In this document: positions 24,401 through 31,071 of the stretch, in pieces
Layout of the letters: every line of letters begins with the position of its first letter
Position numbering within the stretch: position 1 is the first letter of the stretch
Source of the DNA: Bacteroidota bacterium
Lineage (GTDB): Bacteria; Bacteroidota; Rhodothermia; Rhodothermales; UBA10348
NCBI GenBank assembly: GCA_029262775.1
Contig: JAJCYR010000026.1
Coordinates: 1-32,444 of the forward strand
Direction of reading: 5' to 3'
DNA: 32,444 nt
The notes under the pieces: model-generated
The model's input: the letters and a program-made list of their open reading frames with translations, nothing else
What the model was told of the DNA's origin: nothing
The model's database searches: none
Program-made: the position numbers and the translations under genes

Positions 24401-25411
24401 GATATTGCCTGAGCCGTCCACGACAACGTGGAGAACGGAGCCGAGGTTGAGGGGCTCACCCGATGGCGTGTCGGGAATAATGCGCCTGAACGCGCCTGTA
24501 TTCTGGTTCCACGTGGCAAGGCCTCCGGCCGTCGCCAGCCAGACGGTGCCGTCCGGCGATTCGGCGATGTCGCGGATATAATTCCATTCACTGCTGGGTT
24601 CGTCGTCCATTCTGTGCTCGACATAGGAGCCGGTGGCCCTGTCGACGGCGATAAGCCCATGGAGAGAGGCAAACAGCACCGTATCGCCGCCCGATTCCAG
24701 GACGGACATGGACTGAATCCCGGACAGAAACGACAATGTGGCCACGGGCCACGCCGGGCGAGAGATCTGTCCGGATTGTACGTCCAAAATCCAAACGCCC
24801 GTGTAGCTCGTAATCCAGGCCCGGTCCCTGTCGAAAAAGACGATCTCCCTGATGGTCAGCCCATCGGATGTGGGACCATCCAATTGGCCGTGTGGCGCCG
24901 AGAACAGCGGGGTCGACTGACCGGTTGCGGGATCGAACCGGATGAGTCCGTGCGTCCACGTTCCCAGGTAAAGCATCCCATCGGGGCCTTCTTCAATAAC
25001 ATGCACAATGGGCTGGGTCGTCTCGGTCAATGTGTACCGCACAAAAGCGTCGGTATCGGGATCGTACCGGGCAAAACCCGTTGTCATTCCGACCCAGATG
25101 TCACCGGTGGACGTCTGCCGTATGGCATCGACGCGCGACGACGTCAATGAGGTTGAATCGCCAGCGATGGGAATGTACCGTGCAATGCGGATGCCCTCAT
25201 GGCGGTTCAGCCCGCGAAGGGTACCCGCCCAGACGTAACCGAGTGTATCGATTTCCAGGGAGAGTACGGTTCCGTGCGAGAGCCCTTCATCGGTCCCCCA
25301 CGTCCGGAAAGAAATCGTTTCCTGGGCCGCCGCGCCGCCGGGGCATGCCGCCACGAACAGAATGGTGAGCAGTACGGCCATGAGGGAAACACATGGAAAT
25401 CGAAGCATCAT
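21461..25411 (-). CDS. Hybrid two-component system regulator (HTCS): propeller sensor-kinase-receiver-AraC
   Basis: This one-protein signalling system has 1316 residues from the ATG at 25411. A signal/anchor segment is followed by about 14 Reg_prop repeats forming a periplasmic two-propeller sensor (units like DIWVGMTTGFARYDP, TVWLATAGGLATWN, LWFGQFGHLYRYN), then a Y_Y_Y domain (VHVRRNDPYR-like region) and one transmembrane helix near residues 769-793. The kinase core has His841 in FFSNISHELRTPL and ATPase boxes (NLIGNALKFTP, GLGIGLSLVRDF). The receiver has phosphoacceptor Asp1127 in LSDVMMPG. The end is an AraC-type DNA-binding domain (RTLQRHVKEL, GFSNVSYFSKLYEDRFG). HTCS proteins usually control polysaccharide-use loci; no SusC/SusD genes are seen here. 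A start at 25513 is open but would lie inside the upstream terminator. Confidence 0.95.
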   Translation of the reverse strand: MMLRFPCVSLMAVLLTILFVAACPGGAAAQETISFRTWGTDEGLSHGTVLSLEIDTLGYVWAGTLRGLNRHEGIRIARYIPIAGDSTSLTSSRVDAIRQTSTGDIWVGMTTGFARYDPDTDAFVRYTLTETTQPIVHVIEEGPDGMLYLGTWTHGLIRFDPATGQSTPLFSAPHGQLDGPTSDGLTIREIVFFDRDRAWITSYTGVWILDVQSGQISRPAWPVATLSFLSGIQSMSVLESGGDTVLFASLHGLIAVDRATGSYVEHRMDDEPSSEWNYIRDIAESPDGTVWLATAGGLATWNQNTGAFRRIIPDTPSGEPLNLGSVLHVVVDGSGNIWAATTQAGLLYVNQDAYMVPLVAQGFASNYTLPPDHIWSAASASASGLWLGTPEGFGLWDAASGLYRAVRIRGRGETGVSAMKALADGSIILATTRFGVCRFQPSTRDCALLFESTGAIYTIEQTPDGDLWFGQFGHLYRYNARTQEVRDYRDSLGGGQQEIRLVLALHVDPDGVLWVGMEFGLSRFDDDNDTFVPQAIPVDDLLISSIHSASNGRLWLAGTEVYLYDPADGRLIPRPLRPDEAPTGVLNPTMGDAEGRIWIDDGTHLVAWSDDGFREDLRLPLAPVRRTSDFTTTGTTRMQDGRLVMGFRGGFHIFDPETVQSERRDQAVDIVSVRYQDEDYRLAPGATVHAGYDARLISFTLAAPRYEAIGPDAFEAQLDGFEDTWRPARGGEVTYTNLEPGTYALHVRRNDPYRVTESPLRPVTLIISSPWWARLWFIVLVAGTGITLLVVVIRWRERDLSERGNMLNALVRQRTLELTEKAQELQAANDMKARFFSNISHELRTPLTLIKGYLEDAESAQTDVRLRRAAGLTDRLDALVTQLLDVARSEGNRHALHRSEADLVAFTHRIVSHFGLAARQKDLELTFEHDRETMWASFDAIKLDQILSNLIGNALKFTPAGGSVWISLAAGNQKTVCLTVADSGNGIPDTDLDRVFDRFYQVENELTRKHEGLGIGLSLVRDFVELHGGHISATSEQDSGAVFTAVFPEMLTRTERAQTQATYHDLSTIEPGDDGDRKRLLIVEDNPELRDILSRQLGTRFEVSVAADGREGWEAIRSHPPDIVLSDVMMPGMSGLDLLREVRSSQAYADLPFVLLTARTGEEAQVEGFAAQADDFIAKPYNSRVLIARLMNMARRGRVAQQTAPAPAPEQEHDVLIRLRIHVADNLSNAQLSVDEVASALFMSARTLQRHVKELTGDSAAAYVRKLRLESARQLLETGGLASVSEAARRTGFSNVSYFSKLYEDRFGISPRAYMP

Positions 25412-25414
25412 GTC

Positions 25415-25422
25415 CAAAAGTA
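25415..25422 (-). promoter_or_regulatory. Possible -7 element immediately before the HTCS start
   Basis: On the minus strand TACTTTTG matches the Bacteroidota -7 consensus TAnnTTTG exactly. It lies only a few bases before the ATG pair at 25411/25408, so transcription would begin at or near the start codon, giving a leaderless message. A TTG about 25 bases upstream is slightly outside the usual spacing. The match may be chance. Confidence 0.3.
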
Positions 25423-25490
25423 GGATGGCCTGACTTACGGAATGCGCCAAAAGGTGGCACGATTGCTGAACAGGGGTCTCGGGCGCACAA

Positions 25491-25529
25491 AAAAAGGGCG
25501 GGGAGCATAGCATGCTCCCCGCCCTTTTT
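25491..25529. terminator. Strong bidirectional intrinsic terminator
   Basis: A perfect 18-bp stem (25491-25508 with 25512-25529) closes a 3-base loop, and is flanked by A-runs on one side and T-runs on the other (AAAAAGGGCGGGGAGCAT and its complement). It lies 38 bases after the stop of the T9SS protein gene and about 80 bases before the HTCS start, both on the minus strand, so it should end the T9SS transcript and insulate the HTCS gene. The symmetric A/T tails would also stop plus-strand transcription. Confidence 0.93.
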
Positions 25530-25567
25530 CGCCTTGCGGAGTGCCGACGGTGTTCATGACCGGCGCA

Positions 25568-28018
25568 TTATTTCACCAGCATCATCGTCTTTGTGATGGA
25601 GCCCGTCGGCATGGTCAACTGATAAATGTACGCGCCGCTGGACAGGCCCGTGGCATCGAACGGCGCCTCGTGCATGCCTGCGGGCACGCCGCCATCGATC
25701 AGAACCTGCACCTGCCGGCCCATGAGGTCGTACACCGCGAGCGTCACGTGAGCTGCTTCCGGAACCCCGAAACGGATGACCGAGCGCGTATTGAACGGGT
25801 TCGGGTAATTGCCCTCGAGAACGTACGTATTCGGCACCATGCCATTCGCGAAGTCTGCCGCCGCGTCCAGGCGCTGGCTGACCGGTGTGGAGACTGTGCC
25901 GGCTTTTGCCGAAACACCCTGCAACCCAGCCACATACTCTGCCCAGTCGCTCATCACGCCGTTTGAACAGCCATTCTTCGTGTGACCATTTCCAAGATCC
26001 ATTTTCTCGATGATGTCCTCACACGTACATCCGCCCGTCGTTGCAATCGTGTAGGCAACGGGAGCATCCTTGGAAGATTTTTTCGACTTATCGGACTTTT
26101 TCGACTTGTCTGATTTGTCCGACTTCTTGGACTTTTTGGATTTGTCGGATTTCTTCGACTTGTCGCCGCCCTGAATAAAGTTGACCCCGTCGCCGGACAA
26201 CATCCAGTGATTTTTCTTCAGTCCGCGGGTCGCCACTGCATCCGGAAGCGTCGTCGCTGCGCACACGTCGGCTCCGTCCAGAATGGTGTCGCCATCCACA
26301 TCCGGATTGAACGGATTGCTGTCGTTCCCGTCGAGCACGCCGTCGTTATCGTCGTCTGGATCTGCATTGTCGCCCGTGCCGTCGCCGTCGTTGTCTGCAA
26401 ACTCATTCGGATCGGTCGGGAAGGCATCGTCGCCGTCGAGAACGCCGTCGTTGTCGTCGTCCGGATCAGCATTGTCGCCGAGGCCGTCGCCGTCGTTGTC
26501 TGCTGACTCATTCGGATCGGTCGGGAAGGCGTCGTCGCCGTCGAGCACGCCGTCGTTATCGTCGTCCGGATCGGCATTATTACCCGTGCCGTCACCGTCG
26601 CTGTCCGTCGTCTCCGAGGCGTCAGTCGGGAATGCATCGACGTCATTGTTCACGCCGTCGCCGTCGATGTCCTCGTCAATCACGTCGCCAATGCCGTCCT
26701 GGTCCAGGTCTTCCTGGCCTGGATTCGCGTCATTCGGTGCGTTGTCCTGGTCGTCCGGAACGCCGTCACCATCGGTGTCCACGGGGCCACCACCGCCGCC
26801 GCCACCCTCCAGCGTGCACACACTCCCGGCGCATACCTCGAATTCGGTCAAAACTATGTTTCCGTTGGATCCCGAGAGGAATCCGACCGTGCCTTCTGGC
26901 CCATTCAGAGCCTCCAGTCGGAAGCCGGTAATGCCAGCACCACCGCCGGTCACGACATAGTAGTTGTCCCCGTTTCGACGGTCGCCATCGGCCGTTACGC
27001 GATCACCGACAATCGACAACGATGCAAAATCGGCGTCCACAGTCGAGGGTGTGAGAACGGTCCACGTTGCACCACTTGAGACCGTCGGATTCGGATCCGT
27101 TGTGTAGGACAGTCGGAAGTTGGTGAATTTGTGTCCGGGACCGCATCCCGTACAATTGAAGAGCATATCGAATTCGATCGACGATGCCGTCAAGGGTGTC
27201 TGGGTCTGCCAAACGGCCGTCTGCGGCAGTACGCCACATCCTCCAGCCACACAGAGCGCCCAACCGGACTGATTTTCCAGCTTGTTGCCGTCAATTGTCG
27301 CCGTGATGGGCCATCCGCCCTGAGAAGCGGTCGCCGTTGCGTTCTGCAGCGGCACCGCGCCTTCAAAATCGACCGCACCGCCACCGCCGCCGCCAACAGG
27401 CGGACAGTTCGTACCCTGGACCGAGATCGCATCCAGCAGATTACCCGTCCCGAAGCTGGTTGAGGTCGGAACGACGCCAGCAATTTCAAAACGCGTCACC
27501 GTTTGACCCGCGGGCACGGTATATGAACCGCTGTACTGAGCCCAGACATTGTTTGAACTGCCAAATGTGCCGACAGCTGCCGTTGCGCCCGGGGCACCGA
27601 ACTTGACTTCCACTATGCCCTCGGTCTGACCAACACCCTTGTTTGGATGATGGAAGAACGTGAAGGTGAGCACGTCTCCAGGAATGGTTTCAAACTCCTG
27701 GTATATGGTCTCGCGGCCAAAGGAGTACAGTTCTATCGCCTGATTGCCATCCGGATGTGCACCAAACCACGTAGGAACGAATTCCATGGCACCAAAATTG
27801 ACGGTTTCCCATCCCGGGACATCGTCGGTGTTTACGACCGCGAACGCTCCGCCGCGATCTGGAAGTTCGAAGCTACCGTTTTCTATGCACTCGACCGGCG
27901 CCCCCGTGGCAGATCCGGCGATGTTCATGATGGACGGAACGACGCCGTAGGTTTGTAAGGGTAGGCCAATAATGACTGCCAGCACGGCGGCCACTCTGAG
28001 AAGGGGAAGGATTCGCAT
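25568..28018 (-). CDS. Type IX-secreted surface protein with Asp-rich (TSP3-like) repeats and Lys/Ser/Asp tract
   Basis: From ATG 28018 the product has 816 residues. A signal peptide (MRILPLLRVAAVLAVIIG) is followed by a DUF642/CBM-like N-terminal domain (NGSFELPDRGG, DVPGWETVNFG, NLLDAISV), a second beta-rich domain with Cys pairs between Gly-rich linkers, and then about seven thrombospondin-3-like calcium-binding repeats (DTDGDGVPDDQDN, DPDDDNDGVLDGDDAFP). A 32-residue DKSKKS-type tract comes next, then a short Cys-containing segment (GGCTCEDI) and a type A T9SS sorting domain (NYPNPFNTRSVIRF, YDLMGRQVQVL, SGAYIYQL) at the end. The frame extends to 28168 but the signal peptide fixes the start. 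It should be displayed on the outer surface; ligand unknown. The adjacent HTCS gene lies downstream, separated by a strong terminator. Confidence 0.9.
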   Translation of the reverse strand: MRILPLLRVAAVLAVIIGLPLQTYGVVPSIMNIAGSATGAPVECIENGSFELPDRGGAFAVVNTDDVPGWETVNFGAMEFVPTWFGAHPDGNQAIELYSFGRETIYQEFETIPGDVLTFTFFHHPNKGVGQTEGIVEVKFGAPGATAAVGTFGSSNNVWAQYSGSYTVPAGQTVTRFEIAGVVPTSTSFGTGNLLDAISVQGTNCPPVGGGGGGAVDFEGAVPLQNATATASQGGWPITATIDGNKLENQSGWALCVAGGCGVLPQTAVWQTQTPLTASSIEFDMLFNCTGCGPGHKFTNFRLSYTTDPNPTVSSGATWTVLTPSTVDADFASLSIVGDRVTADGDRRNGDNYYVVTGGGAGITGFRLEALNGPEGTVGFLSGSNGNIVLTEFEVCAGSVCTLEGGGGGGGPVDTDGDGVPDDQDNAPNDANPGQEDLDQDGIGDVIDEDIDGDGVNNDVDAFPTDASETTDSDGDGTGNNADPDDDNDGVLDGDDAFPTDPNESADNDGDGLGDNADPDDDNDGVLDGDDAFPTDPNEFADNDGDGTGDNADPDDDNDGVLDGNDSNPFNPDVDGDTILDGADVCAATTLPDAVATRGLKKNHWMLSGDGVNFIQGGDKSKKSDKSKKSKKSDKSDKSKKSDKSKKSSKDAPVAYTIATTGGCTCEDIIEKMDLGNGHTKNGCSNGVMSDWAEYVAGLQGVSAKAGTVSTPVSQRLDAAADFANGMVPNTYVLEGNYPNPFNTRSVIRFGVPEAAHVTLAVYDLMGRQVQVLIDGGVPAGMHEAPFDATGLSSGAYIYQLTMPTGSITKTMMLVK
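26069..26164 (-). repeat. Lys/Ser/Asp-rich low-complexity coding tract
   Basis: These 96 bases encode 32 residues consisting only of Asp, Lys and Ser in DKSKKS, KKS and DKS units. They form a strongly basic linker between the acidic calcium-type repeats and the C-terminal segment of the T9SS protein. The AAG/TCC/GAC codon pattern with synonymous variation (AAA, TCG, TCT) suggests an older, not very recent, expansion. Confidence 0.85.
26341..26655 (-). repeat. 105-bp tandem repeat (about three units) encoding TSP3-like repeats
   Basis: Units begin at 26341, 26446 and 26551, an exact 105-bp period (35 codons), each encoding a DDDNDGVLDGDDAFPTDPNE block followed by a DNDGDG-type loop. The first two units are nearly identical at the DNA level and the third has drifted. 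Such repeats can expand or contract by recombination and can be collapsed in short-read assemblies. Confidence 0.85.
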
Positions 28019-28551
28019 GATGGTTCTGTTGCTTTTTCTTGTGGGATTTGTGCGACACGCAAGGCGGCGTCGGCAGGGTGTAAATACCACAGGAAGAATC
28101 GAAATCGGCCCGTACAGATCGATTTGGCAGGCATGGAAAGCATTATGGCACATCCGAGAAGGTGCCAACGAGACGGGTTCAGAGGTGTGTCAGGCGATGG
28201 CACAAACCGTAAGGTGTGCGCGTCAAGCGGCTGACCGTGCTTGGTGCGTGGCGTTGGAGCCGAACTTTCCGCCCGGCATCGGGGCAGTTTGCCGTACGCG
28301 CGCTGCTCGGCGGAACAACCCCGCCCCAACGGTTCAAAAGGGTGTTTTAGAAAATATGTCGCCGATTTAATCGCACAACTTGCGGGCGACTCATAAATGA
28401 AGCTAAAGCGTTGACCTCCATACAGATGGTGGCCGATGGATGCCGCGTAGTCCGCTTTTTCGCACGCCGCGGCCTGGTTCGCTGCGAGCACGCCTTCGAA
28501 CGATGCCATTGTCTTTGAGCGGCCCCGGGGAACTCCATGAGATCTGGCTGA
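28019..28551. other. Gene-poor intergenic region between divergent T9SS and ATPase genes
   Basis: I see no convincing gene in these 533 bases. Open frames exist on both strands (a long minus one covers 28563-27925) but they run into the T9SS gene antisense or lack recognisable domains. On the minus strand, about 125 bases before the T9SS start, TTGGCA (28168-28163) and CATAAT (28147-28142) could form a promoter; the same place holds an inverted repeat TGGCAC-N10-GTGCCA (28146-28167). Nothing else was recognised. Confidence 0.4.
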
Positions 28552-28570
28552 TTGAAGTTTCAAACTTCAA
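28552..28570. promoter_or_regulatory. Perfect 19-bp palindrome upstream of the AAA-DUF4143 gene (candidate operator)
   Basis: TTGAAGTTTCAAACTTCAA is a perfect 9-1-9 inverted repeat ending 8 bases before the ATG at 28579. It is AT-rich against a GC-rich background and lies where a repressor or an mRNA hairpin would control translation or transcription of the gene. The TTG at its start is in frame with the gene and could be taken for a start codon, but the ATG is preferred. Confidence 0.6.
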
Positions 28571-28578
28571 AACGCACG

Positions 28579-29745
28579 ATGACATCGACTGCGTATATTC
28601 CTCGCTCCCTCACGGAGGTGGTGCTTCGAAACGCGGAGGCCTTCCCCGTGATCTCCATTACGGGACCCAGGCAGTCGGGCAAGACTACATTCGTCCGGCA
28701 CGTTTTTCCGGAGAAGGACTACGTATCCTTGGAAGACCCGGATGTTCGCCTGTCTGCACAGCGGGATCCACGAGGCTTTCTGTCGCGATATCCCGACGGG
28801 GCCATTCTGGACGAAGTACAGCGCGCGCCTGATCTTTTCTCTTATTTGCAGTCAAGGGTGGACGAGTCCAGTGTGATGGGCGAATTCGTACTCACAGGGT
28901 CACAGCAGTTTGAATTGCTGTCCGGCGTAACGCAGTCCCTTGCTGGCCGCGTTGCCATGCACGTCCTGCTGCCCTTCAGCCGGGGTGAACTGGCAGGGTC
29001 TGAGCGCTCGCTGGAACGGACGCTGTTCGAAGGGTCCTATCCACCCGTTTTCGTTCGAAAACCAGAGATAAGCACCTGGTACGACAACTACCTTCAAACC
29101 TACCTGGAGAGGGATGTCCGGCAAATCATCCAGGTAAGGAATCTCAGCACATTCCAGGGGTTTTTGCGCCTGTGTGCAGGGCGAAGCGGACAATTGTTGA
29201 ATTTGTCCAGTCTTGGGGCCGATGCCGGGATAACGCATACCACCGCCCGGGAGTGGATCTCCGTCCTGAAGGCCAGCTACATCATTCATCTATTGCCCCC
29301 ACACCACCGCAATTTCAACAAACGGATCATCAAATCCCCCAAGCTGTATTTCCTGGACACTGGTCTGATGTGCGCGTTGCTGGGAATCGAAACCCCGGAT
29401 CAGATCCACAGCCATCCATTGCGGGGTGCCATTTTTGAATCGTGGGTGGTTTCCGAGTTTATGAAGGAGCGATTCCACGCCGGAAAAAGATCCAACCTGA
29501 GCTTCTGGCGATCCAGAAGTGGAATGGAGGTAGATCTCCTGGTGGATCGAGGCGAAACGCTGGATCCAATCGAGATCAAGTCGGGCAAGACTACCGCTCG
29601 GGATTTTGACCGTGTTCTTCGGCAATGGATGGACATCGGGGGCCGTGTGGCAGGCCGCGGCGTCGTGGTATACGGAGGAGAAGACTCCTACACGGAAAAC
29701 GGTATTCGATTCTCTTCCTGGAAAGACATCGCCGAACTCATGTAA
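28579..29745 (+). CDS. AAA_14-DUF4143 ATPase
   Basis: The 388-residue protein belongs to the AAA_14/DUF4143 group of predicted ATPases common in accessory regions. The AAA domain has Walker A GPRQSGKT (29-36), Walker B AILDEVQRAPDL (about 75-86) and a sensor-like FVLTGSQQFEL. The DUF4143 half has the usual YLQTYLERDVRQI, SPKLYFLDTGLMCALLGI and IFESWVVSEF segments. Its end, MEVDLLVDRG followed by IEIKSGKT, keeps the D...ExK pattern of PD-(D/E)XK nuclease folds. The biological role of this group is poorly known; links to mobile elements and toxin-like functions have been suggested. A perfect palindrome lies immediately upstream. It is the first of two plus-strand genes next to restriction-type genes. 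TTG 28552 is a less likely start. Confidence 0.92.
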   Translation: MTSTAYIPRSLTEVVLRNAEAFPVISITGPRQSGKTTFVRHVFPEKDYVSLEDPDVRLSAQRDPRGFLSRYPDGAILDEVQRAPDLFSYLQSRVDESSVMGEFVLTGSQQFELLSGVTQSLAGRVAMHVLLPFSRGELAGSERSLERTLFEGSYPPVFVRKPEISTWYDNYLQTYLERDVRQIIQVRNLSTFQGFLRLCAGRSGQLLNLSSLGADAGITHTTAREWISVLKASYIIHLLPPHHRNFNKRIIKSPKLYFLDTGLMCALLGIETPDQIHSHPLRGAIFESWVVSEFMKERFHAGKRSNLSFWRSRSGMEVDLLVDRGETLDPIEIKSGKTTARDFDRVLRQWMDIGGRVAGRGVVVYGGEDSYTENGIRFSSWKDIAELM

Positions 29746-29872
29746 TGTGGCCCGGCTGGAGCGGTTCATTGTATCGCCGTAATAGAATGGCCGGGTGCCA
29801 CGGGTATGGTCTGCGAGCGATGTGTTTCGTAGACTTCCGCACGCCACAACACCGGACGGTGCACGCTATCCC

Positions 29873-30817
29873 ATGAAAGGCTTCATTGCCAATACCGATT
29901 ATGACTGGTATACGTACCTGGCTGCACGGGAAAATCTGGAGGAAGCCAATTTCTGGAAGCCCGCGGGAAACCAGTCGTTCAAGGCGCTCCAGCGGGGAGA
30001 ACCCCTCATATTCAAACTCAAAGCGGCCCAGGGACACGCCGTTGTTGGCTTCGGTCTTTTTGCTCTGTTCAAGCGGCTGACCGTGTTCGATGCGTGGCAT
30101 TTGTTTGGAGATGCGAACGGCGCGCTGGACATGGAACGCGTCGTACAGCGTGTTGGCAGATACGCACATGGCGCCGATGGCAGACGACCCGGCCGCCACC
30201 ACGTGATTGGCTGCATTCTGCTCGCCAGCCCCATCTTTTTCGATCGGCCTCTCTGGATACGTGGACCTGCCGATTGGAAGAACCAGATCGTATCTGGAAA
30301 AACTTACGACCTGACGCGCGGCGAGGGCCGCCGCGTCTGGAGCGAATGTCTGGAGCGAGCCGCCATGATGCCATTGCCTGCGGTAGCAACCGAAAACCTG
30401 GGACGCATCCGCGAGAACTCAGTGCGTGGGAAGGCCTACCTCGTGCAGCCCCGCCTCGGGCATGGCCTTTTCCGGGCCTCCGTGCAGGATGCCTACAACC
30501 GGTGTGCTGTATCGGGCGAACATTCCCTCCCCGCGCTCGATGCCGCGCACATCAAGCCATTCAAGGACGGCGGTCCGAATGAGCTGCCGAACGGACTCCT
30601 GTTGCGCGCAGACATCCACCGGCTCTTCGACCGCGGCTACGTAACCATTACGCCCGATTACCGCTTCCAGGTCAGCCCCGCCCTCAACGACGAATTCCAC
30701 AACGGTAAAATCTACTACCAGCAGGACGGGTCACCCATATGGATGCCGCCCTCCGCCGATGCCCGCCCGTCGAGAGATTATTTAGCGTACCATGGGGAGG
30801 AGGTTTTTCTGCGGTGA
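29873..30817 (+). CDS. HNH endonuclease with EVE/PUA-like N-terminal domain (predicted restriction enzyme)
   Basis: From ATG 29873 the protein has 314 residues. The first 140 or so (GFIANTDYDWYTYLA, NFWKPAGNQSFKAL, LIFKLKAAQGHAVVGFG, AWHLFGDANGA) resemble EVE/PUA-like modified-base reader domains found fused to nucleases. The C-terminal part is a clear HNH domain: YNRCAVSGEHSLPALDAAHI, IKPFKDGGPNELPNGLLL, RADIHRLFDRGYVTI, with His-Asn-His-type residues conserved. By analogy it may cut DNA carrying modified bases (type IV-like restriction); that is inference from architecture. The frame extends back to 29795 but the extra residues do not fit. It is 127 bases after the ATPase gene, same strand, and faces the rhuM/hsdM genes. 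Confidence 0.85.
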   Translation: MKGFIANTDYDWYTYLAARENLEEANFWKPAGNQSFKALQRGEPLIFKLKAAQGHAVVGFGLFALFKRLTVFDAWHLFGDANGALDMERVVQRVGRYAHGADGRRPGRHHVIGCILLASPIFFDRPLWIRGPADWKNQIVSGKTYDLTRGEGRRVWSECLERAAMMPLPAVATENLGRIRENSVRGKAYLVQPRLGHGLFRASVQDAYNRCAVSGEHSLPALDAAHIKPFKDGGPNELPNGLLLRADIHRLFDRGYVTITPDYRFQVSPALNDEFHNGKIYYQQDGSPIWMPPSADARPSRDYLAYHGEEVFLR

Positions 30818-30887
30818 TTCCGGGAGATGCGGTGCACGTCGCCACTACACACGCCGGGGCCGATTACATCGGGGCCCGGTAAATCAC
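30813..30887. repeat. Nested imperfect palindromes after the HNH gene
   Basis: GTGATTCCGGG (30813-30823) pairs with CCCGGTAAATCAC (30875-30887) with two extra bases, and inside it CCGGGGCCGA / TCGGGGCCCGG flank TTACA. This could form an extended hairpin at the 3' end of the HNH transcript, acting as a terminator-like structure, or be part of a palindromic repeat element. There is no U-tract. Confidence 0.45.
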
Positions 30888-30958
30888 TGCTTCCTGCGCA
30901 CCAACCGGCAGGTGAATTGGAGGACACGTGCGTAATCCTTCCTGCTGCCTGGGGTTTA

Positions 30959-31030
30959 CCGTTCCTGCGGCGCGGTCTTCGGGCCACGGTCTAACGACCA
31001 AATGCCCTGCAGACCGCGCCGCAGGAACGG
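30959..31030. repeat. 72-bp element bounded by a perfect 20-bp inverted repeat
   Basis: CCGTTCCTGCGGCGCGGTCT (30959-30978) and its exact complement (31011-31030) enclose 32 bases that themselves contain GGTC-TAAC-GACC and GGGC/GCCC pairs. It lies between the convergent HNH and rhuM genes. The outer end shares CGCCGCAGGAACGG with 14577-14590 and CCGTTCCTGC with the edge of the repeat at 17597-17606. It could be a bidirectional terminator lacking a T-run, a REP-like repeat, or a short non-autonomous transposable element. No target-site duplication is evident. Confidence 0.75.
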
Positions 31031-31071
31031 AATTCAGTAATCGTCTATACCGATTTGGAGATTTGCACCGA

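Noticed and set aside
25412..25513. Upstream start at 25513 for the HTCS gene
   Set aside because: It would place the start codon inside the strong terminator stem and add residues before a good signal sequence.
26069..26655. Repeat-rich region considered as a CRISPR array
   Set aside because: The repeats are in frame, contiguous without spacers and encode protein repeats of the T9SS gene.
27925..28563. 212-codon minus-strand open frame in the 28-kb gap
   Set aside because: It overlaps the signal-peptide region of the T9SS gene and the palindrome before the ATPase gene, and contains no motif or signal sequence.
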